From Neostapfia colusana (taxonomy: Eukaryota; Streptophyta; Magnoliopsida; Poales; Poaceae), in the NCBI GenBank assembly GCA_030760725.1, contig JASWHV010000005.1, positions 92,882,622 to 92,946,621 of the forward strand: DNA of 64,000 nt, given 5' to 3'. Numbering within the stretch: the first letter of the stretch is position 1; each line of letters opens with the position of its first letter. This document shows positions 1 through 11,845 of this stretch, piece by piece. The notes under the pieces were generated by a model, which saw only the letters and a program-made list of their open reading frames with translations, was not told the DNA's origin and searched no databases. A program made the position numbers and the translations under genes.

Positions 1-3000
1 GACCTGGATGGAGTTCCGGACGGCCTTCAGGGCCTATCATATACCGCCAGGTCTGATGAAGAGGAAGACACAGGAGTTTCTGCACCTGTAGCAAGGGAGC
101 CGGAACGCGCTGGAATACTCCAGGGCATTCAACGATCTCGCGCTCTACGCATCGTATCACGCAGATACGGACGAGAAGCAGCGGGACCATTTTTACCAGG
201 GGCTTAACCCGCTCCTGAAGGACAAGTTGGCGATGTTCAATCGCGGCAGCCTCAACGACATTATTGATGCTGCAACTGTTCAGGAGGACTCCGGCAAGGA
301 GTTGGCGGCGGCAGAGCAAAAGCGAAGCGTGCCACAGAGCAGCGTTGAAGGAGGCGGTCCTTCCCAGAAGTTTCGTATGGTGAATCGCCCACCATCAGGT
401 CCACGCTGGCAGCCACCACAGCGGTCAATGCCGTTCCGCAGTCGACCGTACTCGTCACCGGCATTCAGGCTGGCACTTCCAGCACCACCTCCGCAACAAC
501 AGCAGCAGCGGACGATGCCTCGTGCGTATGCACCTCAGCAGCACATGCCGAGCTTTCGTCCCCCGAGCACAACACCAGCAGCGGCCACATGTTACAAGTG
601 TGGTCATCCAGGACACTTCGCGAGCAGTTGCCCGGAGAGGCAAGGCGGCGGAGTGGCACCGCAGCTTCCGGGGAGGAATCAACCCCGGAACCCTACTAAT
701 GCGCGGCGGGCAAACCCTAGGCCCAGCACCGTCCACCAGCTTGCCATAAAGGACGTGCCGGAGGGTGAGCCAATCCTTGCGGGTATGATCCAACTCCACC
801 AGCATCCCGCTATAGTACTATTTGATTCAGGCGCCACGCATAGCTTCATTAGCCAAGCTTTCATTGATAAGTATAGCTTGCAAATACTACCCACCGATAG
901 TCCTTATGTGATCTGTTCACCGGGTGGGAAAATTTCAGCAAGCAGGATGGTCCGAAAAGCGCCATCGTGCTTAGAGGGTAGAGTCTACCCTACGTCTCTC
1001 ATAATCTTAGAGGGACAAAAGGTCGATGTCATCTTAGGGATGTCGTGGTTAACCCGCCACGGCGCTGTTTTAGACACCGTCCTTCGAGTGGAGCACATGA
1101 ACTCAGAAGTGCACCAGTCTCACTCATTATTTCTGGACAGTCCAGAAATAAAACTTCCAAGTGTCTATCAAGCCACAACCATTAGATTGGAAGATATACC
1201 AGTGGTCCGAGAGTTCCCTGACATATTCCCGGATGATTTGCCTGGGATGCCGCCCGATAGAGAGGTGGAGTTCAAGATTGAACTTGCACCGAGAACCATG
1301 CCAATATCCCGAAGGCCGTACAAGATGGCGCCCAAGGAGTTGGCTGAACTGAAGACTCAGCTCACGGACCTTCTGAAGAAGGGTTTTATTAGGCCGAGCT
1401 CCTCGCCATGGGGCTGTTCGGCATTATTTGTCAAGAAGAAGGATGAGACGTTGCAGCTTTGCGTGGACTATCGTCCATTAAATGCCGTAACCATCAAGAA
1501 CAAGTACCCGTTGCCACAGATCGACATGTTGTTTGATCAGTTGGTCGAAGCAAATATCTTTTCCAAGATGGATTTAAGATCCGGGTACCATCAGATTAAG
1601 ATAAGGGCTGAGGACATCCCAAAGACAGCTTTCTCGACAAGGTACGGACTTTATGAGTACCAGGTCATGTCCTTCGGCCTCACCAATGCTCCAGCTTACT
1701 TCATGTACTTGATGAACTCGGTATTCATGCCAGAGCTGGACAAGTTTGTCGTGGTCTTCATCGACGACATCCTGGTATATTCCAAGTCGGAGGAAGATTA
1801 CAAGAAACATCTGCGTATAGTCTTGCAACGGCTGCGGGATCACAAGCTATACGCGAAATTCAGCAAATGCGAGTTTTGGATATCGCAAGTGCCTTTTCTC
1901 GGGCATATCATCTCAGCGGAGGGTATCGCTGTGGACCCGAGCAAGATTACTCAAGTGCTGAATTGGAAATCCCCGAGAACTTTTACGAGGTACGGAGTTT
2001 CCTCGGGCTCGCGGGATATTATCGGAGGTTCATTCCGAACTTCTCGAAGATTGCCAAGCCAATGACAGAGCTGCTGAAGAAGGCTACCAAATATGTTTGG
2101 AGTCCAGCATGTGAAGCAGCATTCAAGGCTTTAGTCAAGCACCTGACATCAGCACCGGTTTTGGCGCAGCCAGACACAACAAAACCGTTCGATGTGTACT
2201 GCGATGCATCCGGCATTGGGCTCGGATGTGTGCTGATGCAAGACCGAAGGGTGGTCACGTATGGATCACGGCAGCTTAGAAACCATGAGCAGAATTATCC
2301 AACCCACGACTTGGAGCTCACTGCCGTGGTACTTGCACTGAAGATGTGGAGGCACTACCTACTCGGTAACCTCGTACATTTATATATCAACCACAAAAGC
2401 CTCAAGTACAGATTCACTCAGAAATAGCTGAACATGAGGCAACGAAGATGGTTAAAACTGATAAAAGATTACGAAATAGAGATCCATTATCATCCGGGCA
2501 AGGCAAACGTAGTGGCAGATGCGCTGAGCCGCAAGTCACACGTCAATAATCTGACCATCACACCGTTGGAAGAGAGCGAACCTCCACTACATGTGATTCC
2601 ACACGGAGCTCTCTACAACCTAGCTTTGATCCCCACCATCCGTGAAGAGATAGCGGCAGCCCAGAGGAATGACAAGGGCATGTCACATTTGCGGAGACGT
2701 GTAGACAGTGGGGAGCTGAAATGTTTCCGGAAGGACGGAGACAGCGTCCTATGGTTCAAGGACCGGATCGTCGTACACCGAAACCCGGAGTTAATGAGGC
2801 TCACTTGTCAAAGTTCTCTATTTACCCCGGCAGCAACAAGATGTATCGAGAACTCAGAAGCAAGTTTTGGTGGACACGGATGAAGCGAGAGACTGCAAAA
2901 TACGTGTCCGAGTGTGATACATGTCGAAGGGTGAAGGCCGACCACATGCGGAAACCGGGACTGCTGCAACCACTGGGCACTCCTGCCTGGAAGTGGGAGG

Positions 3001-4059
3001 ACGTGAGCATGGATTTCATCGTCGGTTTACCCACCACGTTTTAGAAGCATGATTCTGTGTCGGTGATCGTCGATCGGCTCACCAAAGTTGCCCATTTCAT
3101 CCCGGTTAACACAAACTACAACGCCAAGAAGTACGCTGAACTGTACATCTCACAGATCCTATGGTTATACGGCGTACCCCGTACTATCATATCGGATCGG
3201 GGCACTTTATTTGTGTCCCGTTTTTGGGAGCAGCTGCACGCTGCCTTGGGGACGAAACTGATCCGTAGTTCAGCATACCACCCGCAGACGGATGGGCAAA
3301 CGGAGCGGGTAAATCAAATCTTAGAAGACACGCTACGAGCTTGCTCTATCAACCACGGCAAGAATTGGGATGATCACTTGCCGAGCCGAGTTCTCGTACA
3401 ACAACGGGTACCAAGCCAGCATCAAGATGGCGCCCTACGAGGCGCTATACGGGCGGAAATGCCGCACACCACTGAATTGGTGTGAATCTGGCGAAAGGGT
3501 TACCTTCGGGATTGACCTCGTCAACAATGCGGAAGAAAAGGTTCGACTGATTCAAGCAAACCTAAAAGCCGCTCAATCCTGTCAGAAACAGTATGCGGAC
3601 CGGAGAAGGCGCCGATTACAATTTGAAGTTGGAGATCACGTATATCTACGGGTGTCTCCAATGAAGGGCGTAAACAGATTTGGGGTGAGAGGAAAGTTGG
3701 CACCCCGGTTCATCGGTCCATTCCAGATTACCGAAAGATGTGGATCAGTAGCATACCGGCTGAAATTACCAGAAGCACTTTCCGGTGTGCACGACGTATT
3801 TCATATTGCCCAGCTGAGGAAGTGTCCTAAGCTATCAACTACCGTTCAGCTGGAGGATATTGAAGAACTCCAACCGGATCTCACCTACCGGGAGGAACCG
3901 GTGCAGATTATCGATGAAAAGGCCCGAACCATACGCAACCGTACGTTGTGGTTATACATAGTTCTATGGAGTAATCACTCTATGGACGAAGCGACATGGG
4001 AGAGCGAAGAATTTCTTCGCGCTAACTACCCTGACTTTTTCACGTTGCATATCCGGTAA
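1..4059 (+). pseudogene. Element A gag-pol pseudogene
   Basis: This is a broken gag-pol polyprotein gene of a chromovirus. Gag has a CCHC knuckle (CYKCGHPGHF..C, about 595-640). The protease has DSGATHSF (about 829-852). RT keeps the catalytic FIDDILVYS near 1758-1785. RNase H begins near DVYCDASG (2191). Integrase keeps its zinc finger and core, and the chromodomain ends at the stop at 4057-4059. Compared with element B it has a stop at 89-91, a one-base frameshift near 1980, a stop at 2425-2427, a 16-base deletion near 2791, a stop at 3042-3044 and a 2-base deletion near 3382. It cannot make a full polyprotein. Large stretches between the lesions remain readable, so the decay is recent. Confidence 0.95.
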
Positions 4060-4093
4060 TTTTCCACCGTCCTCTCTCTCATTTTCACCTTAT

Positions 4094-4128
4094 AATCTCG
4101 GGACGAGATTCTTTTAAGAGGGGAGGAA
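4094..4128 (+). promoter_or_regulatory. Element A: hairpin plus polypurine tract before 3' LTR
   Basis: AATCTCG-GGA-CGAGATT (4094-4110) can form a 7-bp stem with a 3-base loop. It is followed by CTTTT and a purine run (4116-4128) that ends exactly at the LTR start TGTAAGGGCC. The purine run is the expected plus-strand primer. The same hairpin and spacing occur in elements B and C. About 35 bases of 3' untranslated sequence lie between the gag-pol stop and the hairpin. Confidence 0.85.
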
Positions 4129-7100
4129 TGTAAGGGCCTCAGTTTTTGACACATAATTGAAGTGTTCATCACCACACCACACACCTCATTTGAGGAAAAT
4201 TGATGAACACAAATGAAGAGCAATTAACCACCATCAACATGCTCATTAGAGAACAAACTCACATATTGCAAAAGGGGTATTTCCCACATGTGATATTAGG
4301 GGCTGGACACATGGAACCTCCTACACATTGATAAGGATGTCCATGCCAAGTTTCATCCAAATTCAAAACCTTTTTGAGGTCATTTTGGGTATAACTAGAA
4401 AGAGGTTAGTTTGAAACCATATTCAAATTCAAATTGTTTTTATCCCATGAATTCAAAAGTGGGAGGCATATTCTTACTCAGCACATTTTTGTGAGCCCAC
4501 ACACCAATTTTCACTCCATTTGGAGTTGATCTTGACATGAGCTAAGTGGGGGAAATTCAAACTTTATTTGAATTTCAAAACTGAACGTGTGCTGAAATTC
4601 ATTCAAACCAAACCCCATTTGTATTCTAACTAATTCAAATGGCTCATGGGGGTATTATGGGGCTCACTGTTTACAACAGTGATTAGGAGTAAATTTCAGA
4701 GGTTAAAATTGGAAGTGGAACCCACATGTCACCAAATCAAACCGACTGAAACTTTCTCACTCGGTTAACTGAGCCGCCGCTGTGATCGCCACCGAGGGGA
4801 GCCGCCGCGCCAGCAGCTGCTTGGCCACGCGGGGGCATGAGGCAGTGCAGAGCCTTCTTAAGGCGCCTTTCCCCCTCCTCGGCCGAAGCCTCACCCATTT
4901 CTTCCCCCGCAAGAACTCAACGCCGGAAAACACTTTCCGCAGCTCGGAATCGATCAGAGAGCACCGATCACAGCTTTCTCCGTCCCCTCCAGAGCCACGG
5001 CAAGGTACTAGAGACCTTCCTCCGTCTTCCCCGCCGCTAGAATGCAGTTGAAACCCATTGATATCGGCTATGCCGAAAGATCAAGTCGGTGACTTAGAAC
5101 CGCCGCACCTCGTGCTCCCGTGGACAGCCCAACCAAGGCGTTGTCACGCCCGAGCCAAGGCACCCTTGGACGCGCTGGTAACCAGTGCTTCTCACCCCCG
5201 AGCCACAGCTCGAGTGGTTGCTCACCGACGGCAAATTTCCAGTTTTCCCCTTTCTGTTTGCAGAACGACATTCGGGTGCGATTCTGTCGAATTCGTACTC
5301 TAGAAAGGATTAGAGGGCCTCAATTAGCTCTCACATAAACTAGACACGGTAACGCACAAGTTGCCTTCACAACCCTTGGCCGGAGAACCTCTGTACCTGG
5401 CGTATTTCGAGGTTTACCAACGGCGGAACAAACGGGAGGCATCGGGCGCACGGTGAGGACCTACTTCGGGCCTTCCCCGAGCTGCCTCAAGCTCAGGTCG
5501 ACCTTCCCTGAGGTCCACTGATGCTTCCCGACCGGTTCCTCGAGTAGTTGGGGTGCTAGGGAAGTCAGCCGACATGGCCGAAGTCTTTCCGAGGTGGTGG
5601 CTCGTCGCCGACCATGCACCGGCCGTTGTCATGAAGAGCTGACCCCAGAAACATTTTCCCCGAGTGAAAGTAGGCAGGAGCGGCCAAAATGGTGAAGTTT
5701 GGAGCTGTACAGAAGCCGGCGGCGAGCTCTCCGGCGAGGTCCCTCAGCGGCAGAGCGCTGGCGTCGCGAGGTTGAAGAAGGGGGTGGACCCCAGCTGTCA
5801 GTGGCCGATATTGTGAATCGGGATCGGGTGTGCTGGCGCGCAAAATCCTTGTTGGCCGCGGTGTGCTGTCGCCTCGGCGTGGGACGCGTGTCCCCGGGGC
5901 CCATGCGCGAGTTTAAACTTTTCCCCGATTTTCAGATTTCCTTCAAACTTCAAATCCTCATAACTTTGGCTAGAAAGCTCCAAATCGAGTGAACCAAATT
6001 TTGCTGGTTTCAGCTCTCTGAGTACTTTCCAGCAAATCAAGTTTCACTTCATGAAATTTCTTATTACTCCAGTATTAATTCCCCAAAATTTAAACTGTTT
6101 GGAATTTTAACTGGAGAATCCTTTGGAGTAAAATCCTGAAATTTTTCTGGGATGTTCACCAAAATATCCCTGAACTACCATAAAAATTTCAGATCCATTT
6201 GAGCTCATTTGATCCACCTAATGGTGTGATTAGTGGAACTGTTCCAAAGAAAATAGAAAATGTTCAGAAACATTTTCAGAATTTTCTCTGAAATTGTTTA
6301 GATCATAACTTTAGCTAGGAACCTTCAAATTAAGTGAGACCAACTCCATAAGAACACTATGAAAATCTAGTTTTCAGAAAGTCATAGTTTGTTTCATGAA
6401 AATCGTTAGAACACCCTAAAAGCCTTCAATTAATGTCAAGTACATGATTAATTGTGGAGGGATCAAATGAGCTTTACTGCAACTAAAACTTGACCAAATC
6501 TCTGTTTAGGTTGTAACCAAGCCCCAGTACAAGTTTCACAGTCATTGGGTCTGTCTAGCAAGGATTATAGACTTCACAACTTCAAACTTAATACTAATGC
6601 ATTTAAATTGATACATGTATTCCTTCTATCATGTAGTCGCTAAGGTCGAGGAGGAACCCGAAGTCCTAGACTTCGTTACTCCGGAGGAGCAGCTAGCCTA
6701 CAGCCAAGAGCAGCAAGGCAAGCTCCGGTTTGCATTAACCTTTTTACAAATGTTTATTGTTTTGAGCACATCTTTGAATACTATTATTCTTGCATTAGAG
6801 TCTTGCTTGGAAATCCAAATGCATAGCCAAGAAAACCATGGGTTGGGATTAGGATTGAAAACCTCGTTAGCTACTGCAATGCTAAGATAGTGTAGGATTC
6901 GGTACAAGTCGAGTAGTTGGAACTACTTGCGAGCATAGGCTAGAGGCACTCGACTAAGGTAGAGATAGCACATGAAACACATGGCAAGAAAGATGAGACC
7001 GAGCGGAGGGTAAGGGAAGCAGGACTTTGGGGCCTGTGTGCTGTAGCTCCGCTTGTGTCGATTGAGGACCGAGCCGTGTGCGGGCCTGTTGACAAGCTAG

Positions 7101-7454
7101 AACAGTACCGAAGACCTACCGGCTATATGGGAACCGGGAAACTGATGTAACTCGGGTAGCTGGGTGTTGAGGCATAGCTGGTCGTTCAGAGGGTAGGTTG
7201 AGAGCTCGAGGTGTAAATCGGCTGGCGGCACTGAGATGCGCGTGCAGAGACCTCTTGATCGGGATGATTGGACCGGTTCAACATTTGGCTAACGGGTGAA
7301 AGGTAGTTGCGTACGGCGTCCGTGATGGTTGCTGTAGGCAACATCCAGTACGGGCGTATGTGACGGGTTGTTCGGGTAACCCTGCAGGGGTAAATCGACT
7401 ATAATCACCGTCCCTCGCGGTCAGTGACGTAGAAAGAATAGGTTAGTTACAAAC
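4129..7454 (+). repeat. Truncated 3' LTR of element A
   Basis: The LTR begins TGTAAGGGCC right after the polypurine tract and matches the reverse complement of the B LTRs over its whole length. It has an AT-rich first part, a GC-rich block (about 4760-5920), an AT-rich part (5930-6610), then the region with conserved R/U5-like blocks. It ends near 7454 at a point matching about 32420 in the B LTR, so roughly the last 650 bp are missing. Close to the break a further 25-30 bp is missing between 'GTCAGTGA' and 'CGTAGAAAG'. Reading frames inside are short and no LTR protein function is known. It holds no host gene. Confidence 0.9.
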
Positions 7455-10400
7455 CATTAACAAGCAAAGTCCATCTTTCAATCAGCAGCATTTTAACAAG
7501 TGGTACTCACTGACCGCGAGGGACGGCGATTATAATCGATTTACACCTGCAGGGTTACCCGAACAACCCGCCACGTACACCCGTACTCGATGTTGCCTAC
7601 AACAACCATCACGGACGCCGTACGCAACCACCTTTCACCCGTCAGCCAAATATTGAACCGGTCCCATCATCCCGAGCAAGAGGTCTCTGCACGCGCATCT
7701 CAGTGCCGCCAGCCGATTTACACCTCAAGCTCTCAACCTACCCTCTGAACGACGGGCAATGCCTCAATACCCAGCTACCCGAGTTACATCAGTTTCCCGG
7801 TTCCCATATAGCCGATAGGTCTTCGGTACTGTTCTAGCTTGTTCAACAGGCCCGCACACGGCTCGGTCCTCAATCGACACAAGCGGAGCTACAGCACACA
7901 GGCCCCAAAGTCCTGCTGCCCTGACTCTCCGCTTGGTCTCATTTTCTTGCCATGTGTTTCATGTGCTATCACTGCCCGAGTCGAGTGCCTCTAGCCTATG
8001 CTTGCGAGTAGTTCCAACTACTCGACTTGTACCGAATCCTACACTATCTTAGCATGGCAGTAGCTAACGGGGTTTGAAATCCTAAAACCAACCCAAGGTT
8101 TTCTTGGCTATGCAATTGGGTTTTCAACCAAGACTCTAATGCACAGAATAAAGTAATCAAGTATATGCTCAAAACAATAAAAACTTGTAAAATGGTTAAT
8201 GCAAACCGGAGCTTGCCTTGCTGCTCTTGGTCGTAGGCTAGCTGTTCCTCCAGAGTAACGAAGTCTAGGACTTCGGGTTCCTCCTCGACCTTAGCGACTA
8301 CATGATAGAAGCAATACATGTATTAATTTAAATGCAGTTGTATTAACTTTTAACTTGTGAAGTCTATAACTCTTACTAAACAAGCCCAATGACTGTGAAA
8401 TTTTTACTGTGGCTGGGTTACAACCTAAACAGAGACTTGGTCAAGTTTTAGTTGCAGTAAAGCTCATTTGAGCCCTCCACAATTAATCATGTACTTGACC
8501 TTAATTGAAGGCTTTTAGGGTGTTCTAAGGATTTTCATTGAACAAACTATGACTTTCTGAAAACTAGATTTTCAGAGGGTTCTAATGGAGTTGGTATCAC
8601 TTAATTTGAAGGTTCCTAATTAAAGGCATGAGCTAAACAATTTCAGAGAAAATTCTGAAAATGTTTCTGAACATTTTATATTTTCTCTGGAACAGTTTCA
8701 CTAATCACACCATTAGGTGGACCAAATGAGCTTAAATGGATCTGAAATTTTTATGGTAGTTCAGGGATATTTTGGTGAACATCCCAGCAAAATTTCAGGA
8801 TTTTCCTCCAAAGGATTCTCCAGTTAAAATTCCTAACAGTTTAAATTTTGAGGAATTAATTCTGGAGAAATAAGGGTTTTCATGAGTTGAAACTTGATTA
8901 GCTGGAAAGTTCTCAGAGCGCTGAATCCAACAAAATTTGGTTCACTCGATTTGGAGCTTTCTAGCCAAAGTTATGAAGATTTGAAGTTTGAACTGAAACT
9001 GAAATTCGGGGAAAAGTTTAAACTCCTGCTTGTGGGCCCTGCACACAGTGCGTCGTCTCCCTCCTCGCGCCAATTGCGCGGCGGCGGCGATCTCCGGCGA
9101 CCTTCGCCGGAATTGAGTTCCCGGCCACCCCCCGGCCCGAAACTCGCCGCCTGCCCCTATACTGACCCCCTGGACTCGATGGTGGGGTCGCCGGCCGCCG
9201 GCGATGACCGGAAACCCGTGCGCACCGGTGACAGCACCTGGTAGGGTTCCGGTGAGGTCGGTCCCGCTCTCCCGTGCTCCAAATCGACCTGAAATCGGTC
9301 GGAGAGCATTAGTAGAGCATGGGAAACACGAACCAGGGCTGGGTGGAAGCTAGAAATACCGGCAACTATGCTCTCGACGGTGAGCCGAGGTGTTCAGCCA
9401 TGGCGGCGGGGAAAACGGCCATATCATGGCCGATTCTCGATGGTTTTCTCTAATTCCAGTTTGAGTGTGGGCGCTATATGCGTAGAAGCTACTAGGTAAC
9501 GAGCTTGTCCAACCCTCGTGCATAGAGCACGAATTTCACCCGAAGGTGAGCTCGGTCCTTATGAACTGATCAAGAGTAAATTTGGAAATTCTCGGCCGAG
9601 GGTTGATCAATCGCCAAACGGCTTTCGGCTACTCCATCTACATACAATCACACACCTTTCTTGTGTAGAGAAGAGGACGTGACAACGGCTGTGTCGTGCT
9701 GTCCACGAGAGCCCGATCAGCGGCGATGCTTGGTTCGCCGGAGAAAAGGTTCGGTACAGCTCGAGGACGCTTGCTCACTGGCCAACACGGTGTCTAGAAG
9801 GTTGCTCACGTTCTCCCGGTGCCGTTTTTCTGTGGAGGAGTCTGTGTTCGCGAGTGATCGGGCTTGATCAAGCGTGAGCTCGAGCGGCGGCGGTTGCAGT
9901 GGAAGAACAGGCCGAGTACGTCGGCAGCTCGGGAAATGGGCGATCGGAGCACACTGGGGAGGGGATAAGTAGCCCGGTGACTGGTCTTCGGCTTGGGGCG
10001 CGCAGGAGGAGCTGGTGCCGGCTGCCCCCCGGTGGCGCGCGCACACTGCACCCGGGAACCGATTGAGCTGTGTTTCAGTCGGTTTGTGTTGAAGTGGTGG
10101 CTGACATGTGGGTCCCACTTCCAGTTTTAACCTCTGAAATTTACTCCTAATCACTGTTTTAAACAGTGAGCCCCATAGTACCCCTGGTAATTCAAATTAT
10201 ACACCCATGAGCCATTTTAATTGATCAAAGTTCAAATGAGGTTTGGTTTGAATGAATTTCAGCACAAGTTCAGTTTTGAATTCAAATAAAGTTTGAATTT
10301 GTCCCACTTAGCTTATGTCAAGATCAACTCCAATTGGAGTGAAAATTGATGTGTGGGCTCACAAAAATGTGCTGAGTAAGAATATGCCTCCCACTTTTAA

Positions 10401-10727
10401 ATTCATGGGATAAAAACAGTTTGAATTCTAATATGGTTTCAAACTGCCCTCTTTCTAACTATACCCAAAATGACCTCAAAAAGGTTTTGAATTTGGGTGA
10501 AATTTGGCATGGACATCCTTAGCAATGTGTAGGAGTTTTCATATGCCCAGCCTATCTATATCACATGTGGAAAATGCCACTTTTTGCAATATGTGAGTTT
10601 GTTCTCCAATGAGCATGTTGATGGTGGTTACTTGCTCTTCATTAGTGTTCATCATCTTTCCTCAAATGAGGTGTGTGTGTATGGTGATGAACACTTCAAA
10701 TATGTGTCTAAAACTGAGGCCCTTACA
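7455..10727 (-). repeat. K: truncated LTR of the A/B family, inverted relative to A
   Basis: From about 7455 the sequence is again the A/B-family LTR, now on the minus strand. It runs to the LTR terminus CCTTACA at 10727, the complement of TGTAAGG. The first ~600 bp (the LTR 3' end) are missing. About 40 bp including the ACTAGCC..CACGG segment is also absent near 7501. K is roughly 93% identical to A's LTR in the 7000-7450 region but clearly different in the GC-rich block (about 9010-10080), so A and K are separate insertions and not a fresh duplication. What follows the terminus is not internal element sequence, so K is a 5' or solo LTR. Confidence 0.85.
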
Positions 10728-11845
10728 GAGCGGAGGTCTCACGTGCGTAGCCCTGTTGGTGTCGATTGAGGACCGAGTTGTGTGCGGGCCTGCTGGACAA
10801 GTTTCAAACAGTACCGGATGGCATACTGACAGAAGCGGGAAACCGATGTAATTGGTTAACCTGGGTGACGAGGCTTACCTAACAGTTTTATAGGAGTGGG
10901 TTGAGGGTAGCAAGGTGTAAATCTGCCGGTGGGCACAGACACACTCCACGCGGGGACCTCCAGCCCATTATGGATGGACCAGTTCGGCATTTGGGTTTCC
11001 TTTGAAAGGTTGTTGCATACAACAGAGTAGGAAGGTGTGAAGAACCACACTTCTGAAAGTGGGTGTATGTGACGTGTTGTCCTGGTGTCTCCTTATTGCA
11101 ATCACCGTCCCTCGCGGTTATTTGAGTACTGCTTGTTCACTTTTTTGTGACATAGTAAGAAGTGAATGAAGCCATATGAATATCATGCTGTATTGAACTA
11201 TTAATGTCTTACAACCATGTATGCTGTAGATGTAGAGCTAATTAAGTTTATCTTCCACTTTGGGCATAACAACATCGTAGAAAAGCTTTTCTTTTTTGAT
11301 TATGGAATTCTGATGTGAGGGCTGCCTAAGACACATTTAATTGTTGCTATAAAACTGAAAGTAAGGATTACCTTGTAGGTGTATCTTTACTGCAATGCCT
11401 TTTCCCATATTACTAATCCCTGCATGTAGAGTTCCATGACTAAGGTTGTCGGTAAAGACTTGCTGAGCCATCGTGCTCACGGTTGCAATATTTGAGCTGT
11501 GTGCAGGTGAGAGTTATGGGGAAGGGTCTGAGGATGAGGCGATGACCCCGTCGGGGTACACGGCCGAGCTGGAGCCCTGCACGCCGCTGTGATCATGGTG
11601 TGAGTGTTGCTAGTGTGTAGCGTCCCCAGGATGGACGGCTGCACTTTTGCTTAGTTAGTATGAGAAACTAGTTATGTATAATACTTCCGCTGTATAATTA
11701 TGTTTGTAAAATACTTCCACTGTTTTATGTAAAATAAAAGTTTGTATGTTGTTCATATTCTTTTCCTGTGTGCTGTTGGGTGCCGCATCGCACGGCACCA
11801 CCCTCTGTGATCCCGGAGTGGGTGAACCACGGTGTGGTCCCCACA
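10728..11845 (+). repeat. J: 3' part of a third, diverged LTR
   Basis: The segment begins GAGCGGAGG, matching A's LTR at 7001-7009, and continues through recognisable LTR blocks: GTCGATTGAGGACCGAG, the 18-base block at 11101-11118, a GACTTGCTGAGCC segment, AATAAA near 11732-11737, and GTTGGGTGCCGCATCGCACGG as in the C LTRs. It ends GTGGTCCCCACA at 11845. The pattern fits the second half of an LTR whose first half was separated by the K/A insertions and lies outside or is lost. Its sequence is intermediate between the B and C families. No gene is present. Confidence 0.7.

Larger units (their letters stand above)
1..7454 (+). mobile_element. Element A: decayed Ty3/gypsy chromovirus (Tekay/RIRE3-like), 5' part outside window
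   Basis: The window opens inside the gag gene of a plus-strand LTR retrotransposon. Reading on come protease, reverse transcriptase, RNase H, integrase and a C-terminal chromodomain, then a polypurine tract and the start of a 3' LTR. The protein is about 95% like that of the intact element B at 35884-40440 by eye, so the two belong to one family. The 3' LTR stops abruptly at about 7454, where it meets an inverted LTR. The 5' LTR and leader lie outside the window. Gene order (integrase after RT) and the chromodomain place it in the chromovirus branch of Ty3/gypsy. Confidence 0.93.

Noticed and set aside
4782..5632. Several overlapping Pro/Arg/Ser-rich frames in GC-rich LTR blocks of A, B, C, E, G and I
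   Set aside because: GC-rich DNA gives long chance frames in many phases. None is consistent between copies and none shows a known domain.
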